Shown one piece after another: positions 21,370 through 33,433 of a stretch of 64,000 bases of DNA. Each line of letters starts with the position of its first letter. The stretch's first letter is position 1. This DNA comes from Escallonia rubra (Eukaryota; Streptophyta; Magnoliopsida; Escalloniales; Escalloniaceae). The notes under the pieces were generated by a model that worked only from the letters and a program-made list of their open reading frames with translations, had not been told where the DNA came from and searched no databases. The DNA lies in the NCBI GenBank assembly GCA_033065855.1, contig JAVXUO010001421.1, positions 48,750 to 112,749 on the forward strand, read 5' to 3'. Made by a program: the position numbers and the translations under genes.

Positions 21370-24300
21370 GATTACTTCCTCTTGTCTTATTTCTACTTTA
21401 CGGGCTAGACGTTTGCTTCGGAAGGGGTGTCAGGGATATTTAGCTCACATTGTGGATACTCGTGTAGCTGATCAAAACTTGTCAGATATTCCCGTCGTTA
21501 GTGAATTTTTAGACGTGTTTCCCGAAGAGCTTCCTGGTCTTCCTCTGAACCGTGAAATCGAGTTTGTTATAGATCTTGTACTAGGAGCTGCTCCAATTTC
21601 TAAAGCTCCCTACCATATGGCTCCTACCGAGCTCAAAGAACTTAAGGTGCAACTCCAAGAATTGCTTGAGAAGGGCTTCGTTCCCCCAAACGTCTCTCCT
21701 TGGGGTGCTCTCATTTTATTTGTAAAGAAGAAGGACGAAACAATGAGATTGTGCATTGACTATATGGAGTTGAACCGTATCACAGTTCGTAATAAATACC
21801 CTTTGCCATGGATTGATGACTTGTTTGACCAACTTCAGGGAGCTGAATATTTCTCCAAAATTGACCTGAGGTCAGGTTACCACTAGGTGAGGGTTAAGAT
21901 GGAAGATATATCCAAGATTGTTTTCAGTACAAGATACGGACACTGTGAGTTTGTAGTGATGCCGTTTGGGTTGACTAATGCACCTGCAGTAGCGTTTATG
22001 GACTTCATGAATCGGGTATTCAAGCAATACTTGGACCAATTTTTCATAGTCTTTATTGATGACATACTGATTTACTCTAAAAGCAAGGAGGAACATGAAC
22101 AACATTTACGTATGGTGCTACAGATTTTGAGGGAGAAGAAGTTTTATGCCAAGTTCAAGAAATATGACTTTTGGCTTGAGAAAGTTGTATTTTTAGGGCA
22201 TTATGATGTTTAAAGATGGGATCTCGGTGGATCCATCTAAGGTAGAGGCAGTGTGGAATTGGGAAAAACCAAGGACAGTTAGAGAAGTTCGTAGTTTCCT
22301 TGGTTTGGCTGGCTATTATCGCAGGTTTGTAGAGGGATTTTCAAAGCTTGCTACCCCTATAAACTCAGTTGACTCGGAAAAAGGTTAAGTTTGAGTGGTC
22401 AGAGGAGTGTGATCGTAGTTTTAGAGCTAAAGAAAAGACTGGTTTCAGCTCTAGTCCTTTCTCTGCCTATATAGTGATGTTTCACAGAAAGGTTTGGGAT
22501 GTGTGTTAATGTAGCTCAGGCAAGTTATTGCTTATGGTTCGCGGCAACTCAAAACGTATGAAATGAACTATTCAACACATGACTTGGAGTTAGCTGCCGT
22601 GGTTTTTGCCTTGAAAATTTGGAGGCACTATCTCTATGATGAGACGGGTCAGATATACACAGATCACAAGAGTCTTAAGTATTTGTTCAAGCAGAAGGAG
22701 TTGAATATGTGGCAACGTCGATGGTTAGAACTGCTTAAGGAATACGACTGCAAGATTTTATATCATCCAGGGAATGCCAATGTGGTTACCAATACTCTCA
22801 GTAGAAAGAATACTAGTACATTTGCAGCTCTTTTGACTTCACAAAAGGAAATTCTTACAAATCTTAAAAGTTCGGGTGTGGATGTTTTGGTTCCCGGGTC
22901 TGGAAACTATTTTGGTAATTTAATGGCGCAACCTACCTTGATCGAAAGAATTAAACAAGCTCAAACTGTAGATTAAAAATTAATTAAGATCTAAGAACAA
23001 GTTAGAGAAAGTCAACAACCAGAGTTCAGGATTGATGCCGAGGGGGCATTACATTTTGGAACCAGACTGTGTGTTCCTTCTGATGTAGGGTTAAAGGAGG
23101 AAATAATGCATGATGCACACTGTTCAGTCTTCACAGTACATCCCGGTAGTACTAAGATGTATCGGAATTTACGAGATGTGTTTTGGTGGAACGATACGAA
23201 AAGAGAGATAGCAGACTTTGTTGTCTGATGTCTTATTTGTCAGCAAGTTAAAGTGGAACATCAACAGCCTACTGGACCTTTGCAACCACTTACCATCCCT
23301 CAGTGGAAGTGGGAACATATTGCTATGGACTTTGTGTCTGGTTTGCCTAGGACAAGGCAAGGTCATGATTCAGTTTGGGTAATAATCGATCTTTTGACTA
23401 AGTCATCACATTTTATCCCAGTTAAAGTTACCTATAGCTTAGAGAGATTGGCAAAACTATATGTTCAGGAGATTCTTCGACGGCATGCTCGTTTCAATAG
23501 TTTCAAATAGAGATGCACATTTTACATCAAGGTTTTGGCGTGGTTTGCAAGATGCCCTGGGTACTCGACTAAACCTTAGTACAGCTTATCATCCTCAAAG
23601 TGATGGACAGTCAGAGAGGACTATTCAAATTATAGAGGACATGCTTAGGGCTTGCTCACTAAACTTTGAAGTAGCTGGGGTGATCAACTGCCACTTGTTG
23701 AGTTTGCACATAACAATAACTTCCAGGCTAGTACTGGTATCGCACCCTTTGAAGCTTTGTATGGTCAAAGGTGCAGAACACCAATTTTCTAGTATGAGGT
23801 TGGAAAGGAGAAACTTTTGGGTGCCTTGGGGCCAGAGATAGTACAATTACATCTGAAAATTTTCATTTGATTAAGGATAAATTTGTTAGTTGCTCAGAGT
23901 TGCCAGAAGAGTTACGCTGATAATAGAAGACGTGAGTTAGAGTTTAAATTAAGAGATCATGTATTTCTCAAAGTGTCACCTTGGAAAGGAGTAATGCGTT
24001 TTGGGAAGAAGGGCAAGCTTAGCCCTAGATTTATTGAACCATTCGAGATCTTGCGGAGAGTTGAACCAGTCACTTACCAGGTTGCCTTACCTTCGAGTTT
24101 ATCACAAGTGCATGATGTGTTTCATGTGTCAACATTGAGGAAATACGTACAAGATCCTCACGTGTCATTCATTATGAACCTGTGGAGATTTGGGAGGATC
24201 TATCATATGTGGAGCACCCAGTAGTGGAGATTTTAGACCGCAAGGAGCAAATTTTACGCACAAAAACTATTAAGTTAGTTAAGGTGCTTTGGCGTAACCA

Positions 24301-24373
24301 TTCAATAGAAGAAGCCACTTGGGAACTCGAGGATGCTATGCGCGAAAAGCACCCTCGGCTTTTGGACGTTTAA
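21370..24373 (+). pseudogene. RT, RNase H, integrase and chromodomain region of the Ty3/gypsy element
   Basis: Reverse transcriptase: [20 protein letters not shown], then KIDLRSGYH followed by a TAG, then [11 protein letters not shown] and the catalytic [11 protein letters not shown] (usually YVDD or FIDD). RNase [21 protein letters not shown] and [11 protein letters not shown], starting 22563. Integrase: a zinc-binding HHCC region around 23107-23250 with a TGA inside, a DDE core (MDFVSGLPRTRQGHDSVWVI, STAYHPQSDGQSERT), and a frameshift near 23500. C terminus: a chromodomain-like segment (KVLWRNHSIEEATWELEDAM) ending at 24373. At least four stops or frameshifts separate the pieces. The product is non-functional. 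Confidence 0.9.
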
Positions 24374-24419
24374 GGTACGTTTAAATTCCGAGGACGAAAT
24401 TCTTTTAAGGTGGGGAGAA

Positions 24420-25847
24420 TGTAATACCCCAATATTTATTTATGCTATGTTATTACTTTAAAAGAAATAAGTAATTAAATAACTAAATAAGAAAATTTGT
24501 GGTCTTTTGTAATATTAGGAAAGTTTTGGTACCTTTTGAATGAGAGGCTAAAGTTTGAGGGGGTTTGTGTAATTAGCCAGTTAGGGTTTCATTCAAAAAG
24601 CATTTTTCTCTTCTAGCCTCCTCTTCCTTCTCTGCATGCCGCCTCTCCCATTCTCTTCTCCATTTCAGCCCTAAATTGTTTGTGTTTTGGAGAATTTCAG
24701 TGTAAATAAAGTAGCGTAGCTTGGGTGGATTGAGTTTTTGCCAAATCGTTGGTATATGGTAAGGGATTTAACTTTCTTGATGTGGTAAGGGAATTAATTG
24801 TGTTGAACTTTCATTGGAATTGATCAGTCGTGTGCGATTACTTTGTTCGCAGGAATTTCTTTCAACTTGAATTCAGTTCCTAATTTTTTATTCTAAGCCA
24901 TTAAGAGTATGGTGGTGTTCATCTGTGTTTTTCTTTCTGTTCATTCGGTCGCATTTTCATCCGTGTTTGTTGTTTTGGGTAGACTATATTTTTGCATCCT
25001 TCTTTACACTGTTGGTCAGTGGTATCTTGCATTCATATAGTCACTAAATTGTGTTTTACATGGCGCTTGGTTTGGATTCCTTGTTCATGCCTTCAAGGAC
25101 AGAAATCTGGCTCATACCCTCACATGACAGTAACTTTCTCTTCACTGTTAAATCAATATCCAATCAACCAAACATAAAAGTTATTGAAATGGCAGTGAAT
25201 CATTTGTTTATTCTAATGTCAAATTAAATACCAAGAGTGGGTTAGTACTTTGCTTGGTAAATAGCATTCCTAAAACCTTCATTCAATTCATGGTCTTGCC
25301 AGATTCACTTATAGTGAGATACTACACTCTGTTGCTTTCGTCACTTTGAGTTTCATGCTCTCTTTTGTCTGTAAAATGCCATATTTGTCTAAATTATTTC
25401 CTTTTGGTTAGACAAAGCCATGTAAGAAAAATCAGTTTATGCACGCCACTTACTTAGTCTCGTATTATTTGTACAAGTTATTCTTAAGGTCATTACCATG
25501 TCCATTTTGTACTGTGTCCATTAATGTCGTATACTAGTATGTTAAATTTTGTTCTTCATTTCTCCTCAGTCAATCTTAAACTCACTTGCAATTTACCGTG
25601 TCCAACATGTATAGTAATAATGTCAGTCATGCGCGTCACGTTTCTGTGCTTCGACTATGTTTGAACAACTCTCATTTTGAGAGGGTCCTTTGGACATATG
25701 TTTGATTATGCTGACGATCAATGGATGCCTAGCACACTACCAATAGCACACGCTTGATGTTTGTACGTTTGGTTCAACATTTGGGTCTTATGACCAACAT
25801 AGTCATCGTGTGTTTTGTAGCGTACCCGACACACACACACACACACA
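24420..25847 (+). repeat. 3' LTR of the Ty3/gypsy element, first part
   Basis: It begins TGTAATACCCCAATATTT just after the purine tract AAGGTGGGGAGAA. It contains no gene. The sequence is cut at a CA then TA microsatellite at about 25830, where the stack of MULE elements begins. Confidence 0.8.
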
Positions 25848-25850
25848 CAG

Positions 25851-25881
<31 letters not shown>

Positions 25882-25882
25882 G

Positions 25883-25913
<31 letters not shown>

Positions 25914-26007
25914 CATGTATATATATATATAGATGTATATATATATATATACATGTATATATATATACATGTATATGTATATGTATATATACATATCTAT
26001 GTACATG

Positions 26008-26079
<72 letters not shown>
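25848..26079. repeat. (TA)n-rich microsatellite left of the large MULE
   Basis: Alternating TA with occasional TG and GA follows a CA run at 25830-25848. Frames through it encode only Tyr/Ile repeats. Confidence 0.9.
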
Positions 26080-26082
<3 letters not shown>

Positions 26083-26365
26083 AGCTGATCCGTTGAGAGC
26101 GTGGGCAAAATAGGAGAAGTTGCAAATGCAATCTGACCGTCCATCCCGAAAGATGGACGGCCCAGATCGTGCCTTTTTCAAAAGCTGTATGGCGTCCGCC
26201 ATACAGTATGGCGGACGGGTTTTTTTACCAAATTGCCCCTCCGCGCCTGTCCGCTACACTGTATGGCGGAGGACATTAAAGTCCTGATGGGAGACAGCCA
26301 AAAGACGTCTGCGATACTGTGTAGCGGACGTCCCTAGGCTGACACCTGTCAAGGCCTGTCCCGTC
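26080..26365. repeat. Left terminal inverted repeat of the large MULE
   Basis: It starts GGGAGCTGATCCGTTGAGAG and runs to about GCTGACACCTGTCAAGGCCT. It contains several TCCGC...GCGGA palindromes, including CGTCCGCCATACAGTATGGC. It matches the reverse complement of 38570-38853 with scattered changes. Confidence 0.88.
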
Positions 26366-26931
26366 AGTTTTTTCGGCAATGACGGTTATCTTGTCCTTAT
26401 CTGTCACGTCAACAGTGTCCGCTAAACAGTTTAGCGGACGTTATAGCCATCCGCGATATTGTATCGCGGACGTAATAGCCATCCGCGGTACTGTATTGCG
26501 GACGTTCAATATACTTTCAAACGACAGTAACTACGACACTCTTCTCCACTCTTTCTACTCACAAAATTTCCCAGCGGCGTTGGCAAGCATATCGGCGCAA
26601 TTCCGTCTTAAGAACACCTTTAATACCCTAAATCGATCACGTAAGTTCACAAAATCTACACTTCTTTTTGTCTGTAATATTCAGTTATGATGAATATTGC
26701 GTTTTATATATGTATGTTTTTGTTCTTGTGCAAGCGTTTGCAAAATCCAATTCCGTATATGTATATATATTTATACATATGAGTATATATGCTAACATTG
26801 TATGTATCATTCATGTGCTTGCGTTATATGTATTATGCATGTGCTAGCGTCGTATTTTTGCGAGCAATTATCAAAATCCAAAACGTAAAATCCAAACTGA
26901 GAAGGTTTTTCCATAATTTTAGTTGCAAAAA
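26366..26931 (+). promoter_or_regulatory. Upstream region and 5' UTR intron of the PMD-ULP1 gene
   Basis: Three more palindromes (GTCCGCTAAACAGTTTAGCG and relatives) lie at 26415-26505. A likely leader exon ends AATCGATCAC before GTAAGTTC at 26641. The acceptor TTTTAG near 26922 lies just before the ATG. The inferred leader intron is about 280 bp. Confidence 0.5.
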
Positions 26932-29900
26932 ATGGAATTTAACCCTGGACCTGAAGACCCATCCGTGTTATACGACCAAGCCAACCATATCAGTACGCTC
27001 ATATGGGATGGTGGTGTAAGATACATTATTTATCGACTTTCTATCGCTTACGAATGTTGTATAAACCGTTTGTTATGCTTAAATTATATTTATTAATTCG
27101 TAGGAAAGAGAACTTGTCAACACCGTAGAAGTATCTCGCGATATAGTATCGTGGAAACTGAACACCGCCCAGAAGACGATACTGCGTGGAATTGGGTTTG
27201 GGATTTTCACGCATGGGCAGATATTTCAACAGCTTGACCGGGCCTTGATAGGTGCCCTTGTTGAGAGGTGGAGAAGTGAAACGAATACGTTTCACTTTCC
27301 GCTCGGAAAGCTGACAATTACCCTAGAAGATGTAGGGTTCATCTTAGGGTTGCCGGTGACGGGGCTGCCGGTAATTGCTCCTCCATCAGAAGCAACGAAG
27401 ACGAGAACCGCTAGGGACGTCCTCACTTCGATACCCCAGGATCAATTTAGCAGTGGCGGTATAAAGTTGAAGTGGTTGGTAGATACGTACGGGGTTTTGT
27501 CGAAAAACTATACGGGCCATGAGCTTGTGCTTTACACAAAAGCCTTCCTCTGGTGGGTGATGGGGGCAATTTTATTCCCAACGACGTCGAAGAACACGGC
27601 CAGCGTGAAATATTTACCGTTGTTTTTTTTTTTTGGTGCAAATATTTACCGTTGTTGGGTAACCTGGCTGAGGTTGGAGATTATGCATGGGGTGCAGCGG
27701 TTCTTTCGTATCTGTACCGAGCATTGCACAAGGCAACGAGGCCCGACTCCAAAGCCATATGTGCATGTCTCTCGCTATTGCAAGTATATCATATAAATCC
27801 TGTCTTCGTTATTGTTTTTTTTGTTTTTGCTTTTGTTGAATCGACGATATAAATATAATTTGTCCATGTTCTCAGGTGTGGTCTTATGAACACCTTGCTC
27901 CCGGTTCACCGACGCGTAGGGATGGAACCGATAGAGTGTGGCCTCGGTTGCGTGCTTGGGAGTACAGCCGGAAGAATAGCCACTACCGCAGGAGAGTCGA
28001 TCCCCATCACAACATCACGTTCTATCGAGGGGAGTTCGACCGCCTATCTCCGGGCCAATTGCGTTGGGCACCGTACATACGTTTGGCGCGACGGGTAGAA
28101 GAGTCGTTCGTCTTCACGCTCTCCGTGTTGCAGCGCACACCCCTCATCCACTTCGAGGTCGCAGAGTGGCAGCTGCCAGACCGAGCAATGCGCCATTTTG
28201 AGTTGGAGCAGGGTTTGCCCGCCGGTGCCCCAGTTATGAGGGTTAACAGGGACCCACCGGATGTCGGGCGGTTTGGCAAGGCCAGTGCGCAAGAATTGTG
28301 CGCGGCCGAACTAGAGCTCTGGACTTCTTGGCAGGACACACTGGCGGCCATCGTCTCGGAGCCGGACCCCGTTATCAGCATCGCGGAGTACGATGAGTGG
28401 TACTCCCGCATCACGCGGAGGAGAGTAGCCCCAGTGAACTTTGAACGCGGGGCGAGGTATGCGCCTAGGGGTCAGATCGACGAGCGTATGGCATACAATC
28501 TCGTAAGTTGCCCAACTTGTCTTGAATATAAATGTCTGATTAAAGTTACTTATTTGTTATCTCTTTGGATGTAGGTTAATGCCTCGCTTGCATTCTTCCA
28601 GAAGTTAAGTGAGCGGAAGGATCTGATGAGCGCAATGGGCGAGGATCTTCGCCAATAGGCTGCTGCACTGGCTATAGGCTGCGGGAATTTTGTGCGGCAA
28701 GCATCGGGACAGTCTTCGGTCGACAGCCCGGGAATGGGTTATACGGGCGCCAGCCCGTATAACGTTGATCCCTCCGGGCAAGCTTCAGGGGTGAGCCAGG
28801 GAGTTGGTGGTCCCTCTGTACTGGGGATGGGACATGCTCAAGCGTCGTGGGCCGATTACAGCGGCCCGACCTTCGATTTGTTCCCGGAACCCCAACCCCT
28901 CTCTCAGAGTCAAGTCACGCAAGAATGGCCTTACAGTTTCAACGAGGCACTGCCCATTGTCCCGTGGGCGGGACCACTTGGCGGCCCCGAAGGGCAATAT
29001 CAGCCGGCGGAAGAAATGGCCGGCGAGCAATATCAGCAGGCCGGGGCCCCCGAAGGCGATTATCAGCCGGCTGGGGCCCCCCAAGGGGATTATCAGCCGG
29101 CCGATCCGTTGGTTGGAGGCCAATTTCTTCCGTTGCTCTTGCCCCCCGATGGAGGGCAAGAGCAACCGGTCGACCCCCGAGGGCAATATCCGAAAAGGGC
29201 ATCCAGCCAGGCCCCTGAAGCCGCATAAACATGACCTAATCCATCACCGTTATTTTAGTGGGCCCCCCCCAGACGGAGCGTCATATGACGTGGATAACCC
29301 GTAGGGCTTGGATTACAGTGTCTCTTGGAGAGAACTGTCCACGCTGGCGCCGGGGATGTGGTTAGACAACTTTGTCATCTCGCACTACGTGCAAATTCTG
29401 CGGCAAAGGAGTCGGGAGCAGCCTAACTACGGTCCGCGCATTTTTATCCTCGATGCTTACTTTCACAATATGCTAGTACAAGAGTATAACGACTGGGACA
29501 AGGCGAGGAAGCAGGCGAGAAAGGCGAAGGCCGAGGTTAAGTGGAGACCGTCCGCTAACCTACTCGCATATCTTGCTCGGTGGAGTCCAGAGAGCGCAAG
29601 TGTGGCGGATGTGTTTCTAATCCCAGCTATAGTGAATGCCCACTGGTTCTTGATTTGCTATGAACCGGTAACGAATACCATATCAGTCCTCGACAGTCTC
29701 TACGATGATACGGATGCGATTGGTGTGATTGAAATGTACCGAGGCTTAGGGATGTTGGATGCCGTGGTAACATCCTGTTTACTTCTTATTGTAACTTGCA
29801 TATTGTAGAACTGATTAATCTTATTATATTTGCTATGTTTAATGTTTAATGCTTATCCTGTTTCTCGCAGAATCTATTTGCTGCCATGGTCAATAGAGAG

Positions 29901-30161
29901 CGTTCTCGAGAGACCCGAGGGAGGGCACCGGGCGATACGCAGCTTGTTCTCCGATTGAAGAGGACTAGGCCCAAGCAACTTAATTCCTCGGACTGCGGCG
30001 TCTTCCTCTGCATGTACATGGATTACATCTGTCGGTCGGAGAGCCTCAAGAAGACCGTCTGGACCCAAGAATGCATAGACTGCTTTAGGTATAGGATGGC
30101 TTGGCAAATTATCAATGGCCGGCCTATACCTATTAGATATATTGTAAATCCGTGTAATTGA
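26932..30161 (+). pseudogene. Plant mobile domain (PMD) plus ULP1-type cysteine protease gene of the MULE
   Basis: Exons: 26932-27015, 27104-27783, 27876-28502, 28575-29766 and 29871-30161; introns are GT/AG. The start codon opens MEFNPGPEDPSVLYDQANHI, the conserved PMD N terminus. TFHFPLGKLTITLEDVGFIL and LGLPVTG mark the PMD core, and VWSYEHLAPG its later part. A Gly/Gln/Pro-rich linker with QYQPAEE, DYQPAGAP repeats follows. The C-terminal peptidase has His in NAHWFLICYE, Asp in ISVLDSLYDD, and Gln plus Cys in KQLNSSDCGVF, so the ULP1 catalytic residues are present. Breaks: a 32-bp insertion at about 27608-27656, a TAG at 28656-28658, and a frame change or unseen intron near 29229-29305 with TAG at 29302. 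Without the breaks it would be about 945 residues. ULP1 proteases process SUMO; the role in the element is unknown. Two separate genes remain possible. Confidence 0.82.
27608..27656 (+). repeat. 32-bp insertion with 17-bp direct repeat in PMD exon 2
   Basis: AAATATTTACCGTTGTT occurs at 27608-27624 and again at 27640-27656, with a T-rich spacer between. Removing one 32-bp period restores the frame from KYLPLLGNLAEVGDY onward, so this is a frameshifting duplication. Confidence 0.8.
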
Positions 30162-30394
30162 CAATGTTTGCGTATAATAACATTATATTCACTTTTTTAA
30201 TTGTCCTTAAACTTCTTGAATCTTATCGTTTGAATGCGATTGACGATTTCATCTGTGTTGACTGAGATGTGATCGTTGTTGAATGCGATTGATTTGATTC
30301 ACTGATATCGTTGTGTTGTTGAGCTGAGTGTTTTATTTGTTCTGTGTGATTTGCTTTCACCAGGGGGAAACAAAGTGTAAAAACCAAGTGAGAC

Positions 30395-31910
30395 TGTTTC
30401 TGTTGGACTGTCCGCTAAACATAGATAGGGCGGAAAAAAAACTAAGTGTTGGGGAGTCTTCCTTCTGCTTGGCTGTCCGCGATATAGTATAGCGGACTTA
30501 GATAGGACCGGAAAAAAAACTAAGTGTTGGGGAGTCTTCCTTCTGCTTGGCTGTCCGCGATATAGTATAGCGGACGTAGATAGGGCCGAAAAAAAAACTA
30601 AGTGTTGGGGAGTCTTCCTTCTGCTTGGCTGTCCGCGATATAGTATAGCGCACGTAGATAGGGACTAAGTATTGGGGAGTCTTCCTTCTGCTTGGTTGTC
30701 CGCGATATAGTATAGAGAACGCAGATAGGGCCGAAAAAAAAACTAAGTGTTGGGGAGTCTTCCTTCTGCTTGGCTGTCCGCGATATAGTATAGCGGACGT
30801 AGATAGGGACTAAGTATTGGGGAGTCTTCCTTCTGCTTGGCTGTCCGCGATATAGTATAGCGGACGTAGATAGGGCCGAAAAAAAAACTAAGTGTTGGGG
30901 AGTCTTCCTTCTGCTTGGATGTCCGCGATATAGTATAGCGGACGTAGATAGGGACTAAGTGTTGGGGAGTCTTCCTTCTGCTTGGCTGTCCGCGATATAG
31001 TATAGCGGACGTAGATAGGGCCGAAAAAAAAACTAAGTGTTGGGGAGTCTTCCTTCTGCTTGGCTGTCCGCGATATAGTATAGCGGACGTAGATAGGGAC
31101 TAAGTATTGGGGAGTCTTCCTTCTGCTTGGCTGTCCGCAATATAGTATAGAGAACGCAGATAGGGCCGAAAAAAAAACTAAGTGTTGGGGAGTCTTCCTT
31201 CTGCTTGGCTGTCCGCGATATAGTATAGCGGACGTAGATAGGGACTAAGTATTGGGGAGTCTTCCTTCTGCTTGGCTGTCCGCGATATAGTATAGCGGAC
31301 GTAGATAGGGCCGAAAAAAAACTAAGTGTTGGGGAGTCTTCCTTCTGCTTGGATGTCCGCGATATAGTATAGCGGACGTAGATAGGGACTAAGTGTTGGG
31401 GAGTCTTCCTTCTGCTTGGCTGTCCGCGATATAGTATAGCGGACGTAGATAGGGCCGAAAAAAAAACTAAGTGTTGGGGAGTCTTCCTTCTGCTTGGCTG
31501 TCCGCGATATAGTATAGCGGATGTAGATAAGGCCGAAAAAAAAATAAGTGTTGGGGAGTCTTCCTTCTGCTTGGATGTCCGCGATATAGTATAGCAGACG
31601 CAGATAGGGCCGGAAAAAAAACTAAGTGTTGGGGAGTCTTCCTTCTGCTTGGCTGTCCGCGATATAGTATAGCGGACGTAGATAGGGCCTAAGTGTTGGG
31701 GAGTCTTCCTTCTGCTTGGCTGTCCGCGATATAGTATAGCGGACGTAGATAGGGCCGAAAAAAAAAACCAAGTGTTGGGGAGTCTTCCTTCTGCTTGGCT
31801 GTCCGCTATATAGTATAGCGGACGTAGATGGGGCGAAAAAAAACTAAGTGTCGGGGAGTCTTCCTTCTACTTGGCTGTCCGCTATATAGTATAGCGGACG
31901 TAGATATGTA
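30395..31910. repeat. Palindrome-bearing tandem array, about 20 units of 78 and 67 bp
   Basis: Each unit contains GTGTTGGGGAGTCTTCCTTC, TGCTTGGCT and the near-palindrome GTCCGCGATATAGTATAGCG. The 78-bp form also has CCGAAAAAAAAACTAAG, and the 67-bp form lacks the A-run. From about 30550 the two forms largely alternate, giving a 145-bp higher-order unit. There is no coding potential. It lies just downstream of the PMD-ULP1 gene. Confidence 0.92.
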
Positions 31911-31914
31911 ATTG

Positions 31915-32450
31915 ATTTGGTCACTTTTTTTTTGCTCATTGCACCTTATGCACGCTATATAGACCATTTCTATGAATTTCGGCGAAAAACGAGACAAATT
32001 ATTTTTTTGGTTTTCCTATGAAGGGCCTATTCGCGCACACTTTAGCGCCAAATTCATAGCTTGCGAAAAATGTTGTAATTTTTTATGTCACTTTTTTTTT
32101 GCTCATTGCACCTTAGGCACGCTATATAGCCCATTTCTATGCATTTTGGCGAAAAACGAGACAAATTATTTTTTTGGTTTTCCTATGAAGGGCCTATTCG
32201 CGCACACTTTAGCGCCAAATTCATAGCTTGCGAAAAATGTTGTAATTTTTTATGTCACTTTTTTTTTGCTCATTGCACCTTAGGCACGCTATATAGCCCA
32301 TTTCTATGCATTTTGGCGAAAAACGAGACAAATTATTTTTTTGGTTTTCCTATGAAGGGCCTATTCGCGCACACTTTAGCGCCAAATTCATAGCTTGCGA
32401 AAAATGTTGTAATTTTTTATGTCACTTTTTTTTTCTCATTGCACCTTAGG
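31915..32450. repeat. 167-bp tandem repeat, three copies
   Basis: Copies start near 31920, 32087 and 32254 with CACTTTTTTTTTGCTCATTG and contain GGCGAAAAACGAGACAAATT and GGGCCTATTCGCGCACAC. The second and third copies are almost identical. Similar 84-codon frames appear in successive copies, but the period is not a multiple of three, so they are not a repeat protein. Confidence 0.9.
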
Positions 32451-32609
32451 CATGCTAGTTACCCCATTATAGTATGACGGATGTAGTTAGAAACATATAT
32501 TCCCAACATTTTACATGCTTCAAAAGACGGGATTCGCTAATTAGAATGACATGTGGATAAGTGCCGGTTGGAATGAAATCCTAACATGCAGTAGGAAGAG
32601 ATATATATA

Positions 32610-33044
32610 TCACTCTTCATTTGACATATACTCATCAGATAAGTACTGATCATTGGTTAAGATATTATTTCTCTCGTTTGATTTAAGCTGCCTCCCACTA
32701 ACCTCGGCCATTTCTTCCGCAAGTTGAAGCATATAAAATCGTTTTCTACGCAGCAACATCCGGTTATTCTCCATACGAATTTGGCGCACAGCTTTCTTAC
32801 ACTGCTTAACATTACGCCGCGACATAATAAGTGAACGACATTGCGGCACAGGTGCTCTCAACGTGGTGAGATCTTGGTGTAACGCTTCTGATTCCTTAAC
32901 TCGATATGCCCATTCTCTCCGTAAACCGCAATAATACTCTCTGGGATCCGTGTACTTCACTTCTTTGTAGTCGTCGTTCCTTTCACACAACAACCACACA
33001 GTCTCACGTCCCCGCAGACTAGAACTCCCAGGAACTCCTGCCAT
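32610..33044 (-). CDS. Small basic coiled-coil ORF A of the MULE
   Basis: An uninterrupted 144-codon frame. Residues from about 43 to 110 align with ORF B (33434-33865): LRREWAYRVKESEAL against LRAEWSYRMNEHEVL, and IRMENNRMLLRRKRF against IREENNRMRVRQNRH. The middle is rich in Arg and Lys and predicted helical. The C terminus is acidic (DQYLSDEYMSNEE). A TATA-like run lies at about 33085-33095 on the same strand. No known family was recognised. Conservation between the two copies suggests real coding sequence. A small DNA-binding or transposase-accessory protein is a guess only. Confidence 0.6.
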   Translation of the reverse strand: MAGVPGSSSLRGRETVWLLCERNDDYKEVKYTDPREYYCGLRREWAYRVKESEALHQDLTTLRAPVPQCRSLIMSRRNVKQCKKAVRQIRMENNRMLLRRKRFYMLQLAEEMAEVSGRQLKSNERNNILTNDQYLSDEYMSNEE

Positions 33045-33433
33045 TTAACTTTGTTTTGGTTCTAAAGCGATGAGCATGGCTAACATATATAAATAAGCCC
33101 ACACACACATACACAATATATTGGGAATATAGCTACACAATAGTCTGTCCGTCTCTGGTGACAAGACAAGTCTCTGGACATTGAAGATGACAATAGTTGG
33201 AGACAATAGCATGCCCGTGTCATAAAGTTGACAAGTCTTTGGTGACAAGACAATTCTCTTTGGTGACAAGACAAGTCTCTAGTCTATTGCCAAAGGCTTG
33301 TCACATCTTATAAAGTTGAACCTGTAGCTCTTTCATAAAGTGGTCCCGTTTCAAAGTATATATAAGTACATGCATTGCACGAAGGGCAAAGGGCATAGAG
33401 TGATATACTCCCAATTTCATAACAACTCTGGAA
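33045..33433. promoter_or_regulatory. Shared divergent promoter region of ORFs A and B
   Basis: TATA-like boxes face outward near 33090 (minus) and 33360 (plus). Between them, TGGTGACAAGACAAGTCTCT and shortened forms occur at least three times (33160-33282). Confidence 0.45.

Noticed and set aside
25718..26202. Long Tyr/Ile frames on both strands, also at 38789-39276 and 40980-41306
   Set aside because: They are readings of TA, TG and CA microsatellites.
28022..28414. 130-codon minus-strand frame
   Set aside because: It is the shadow of PMD exon 3, where the plus-strand frame carries the conserved residues.
31972..32393. Two similar 84-codon frames as a possible repeated protein
   Set aside because: They arise from the 167-bp tandem repeat, whose period is not a multiple of three. 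They have no family features.
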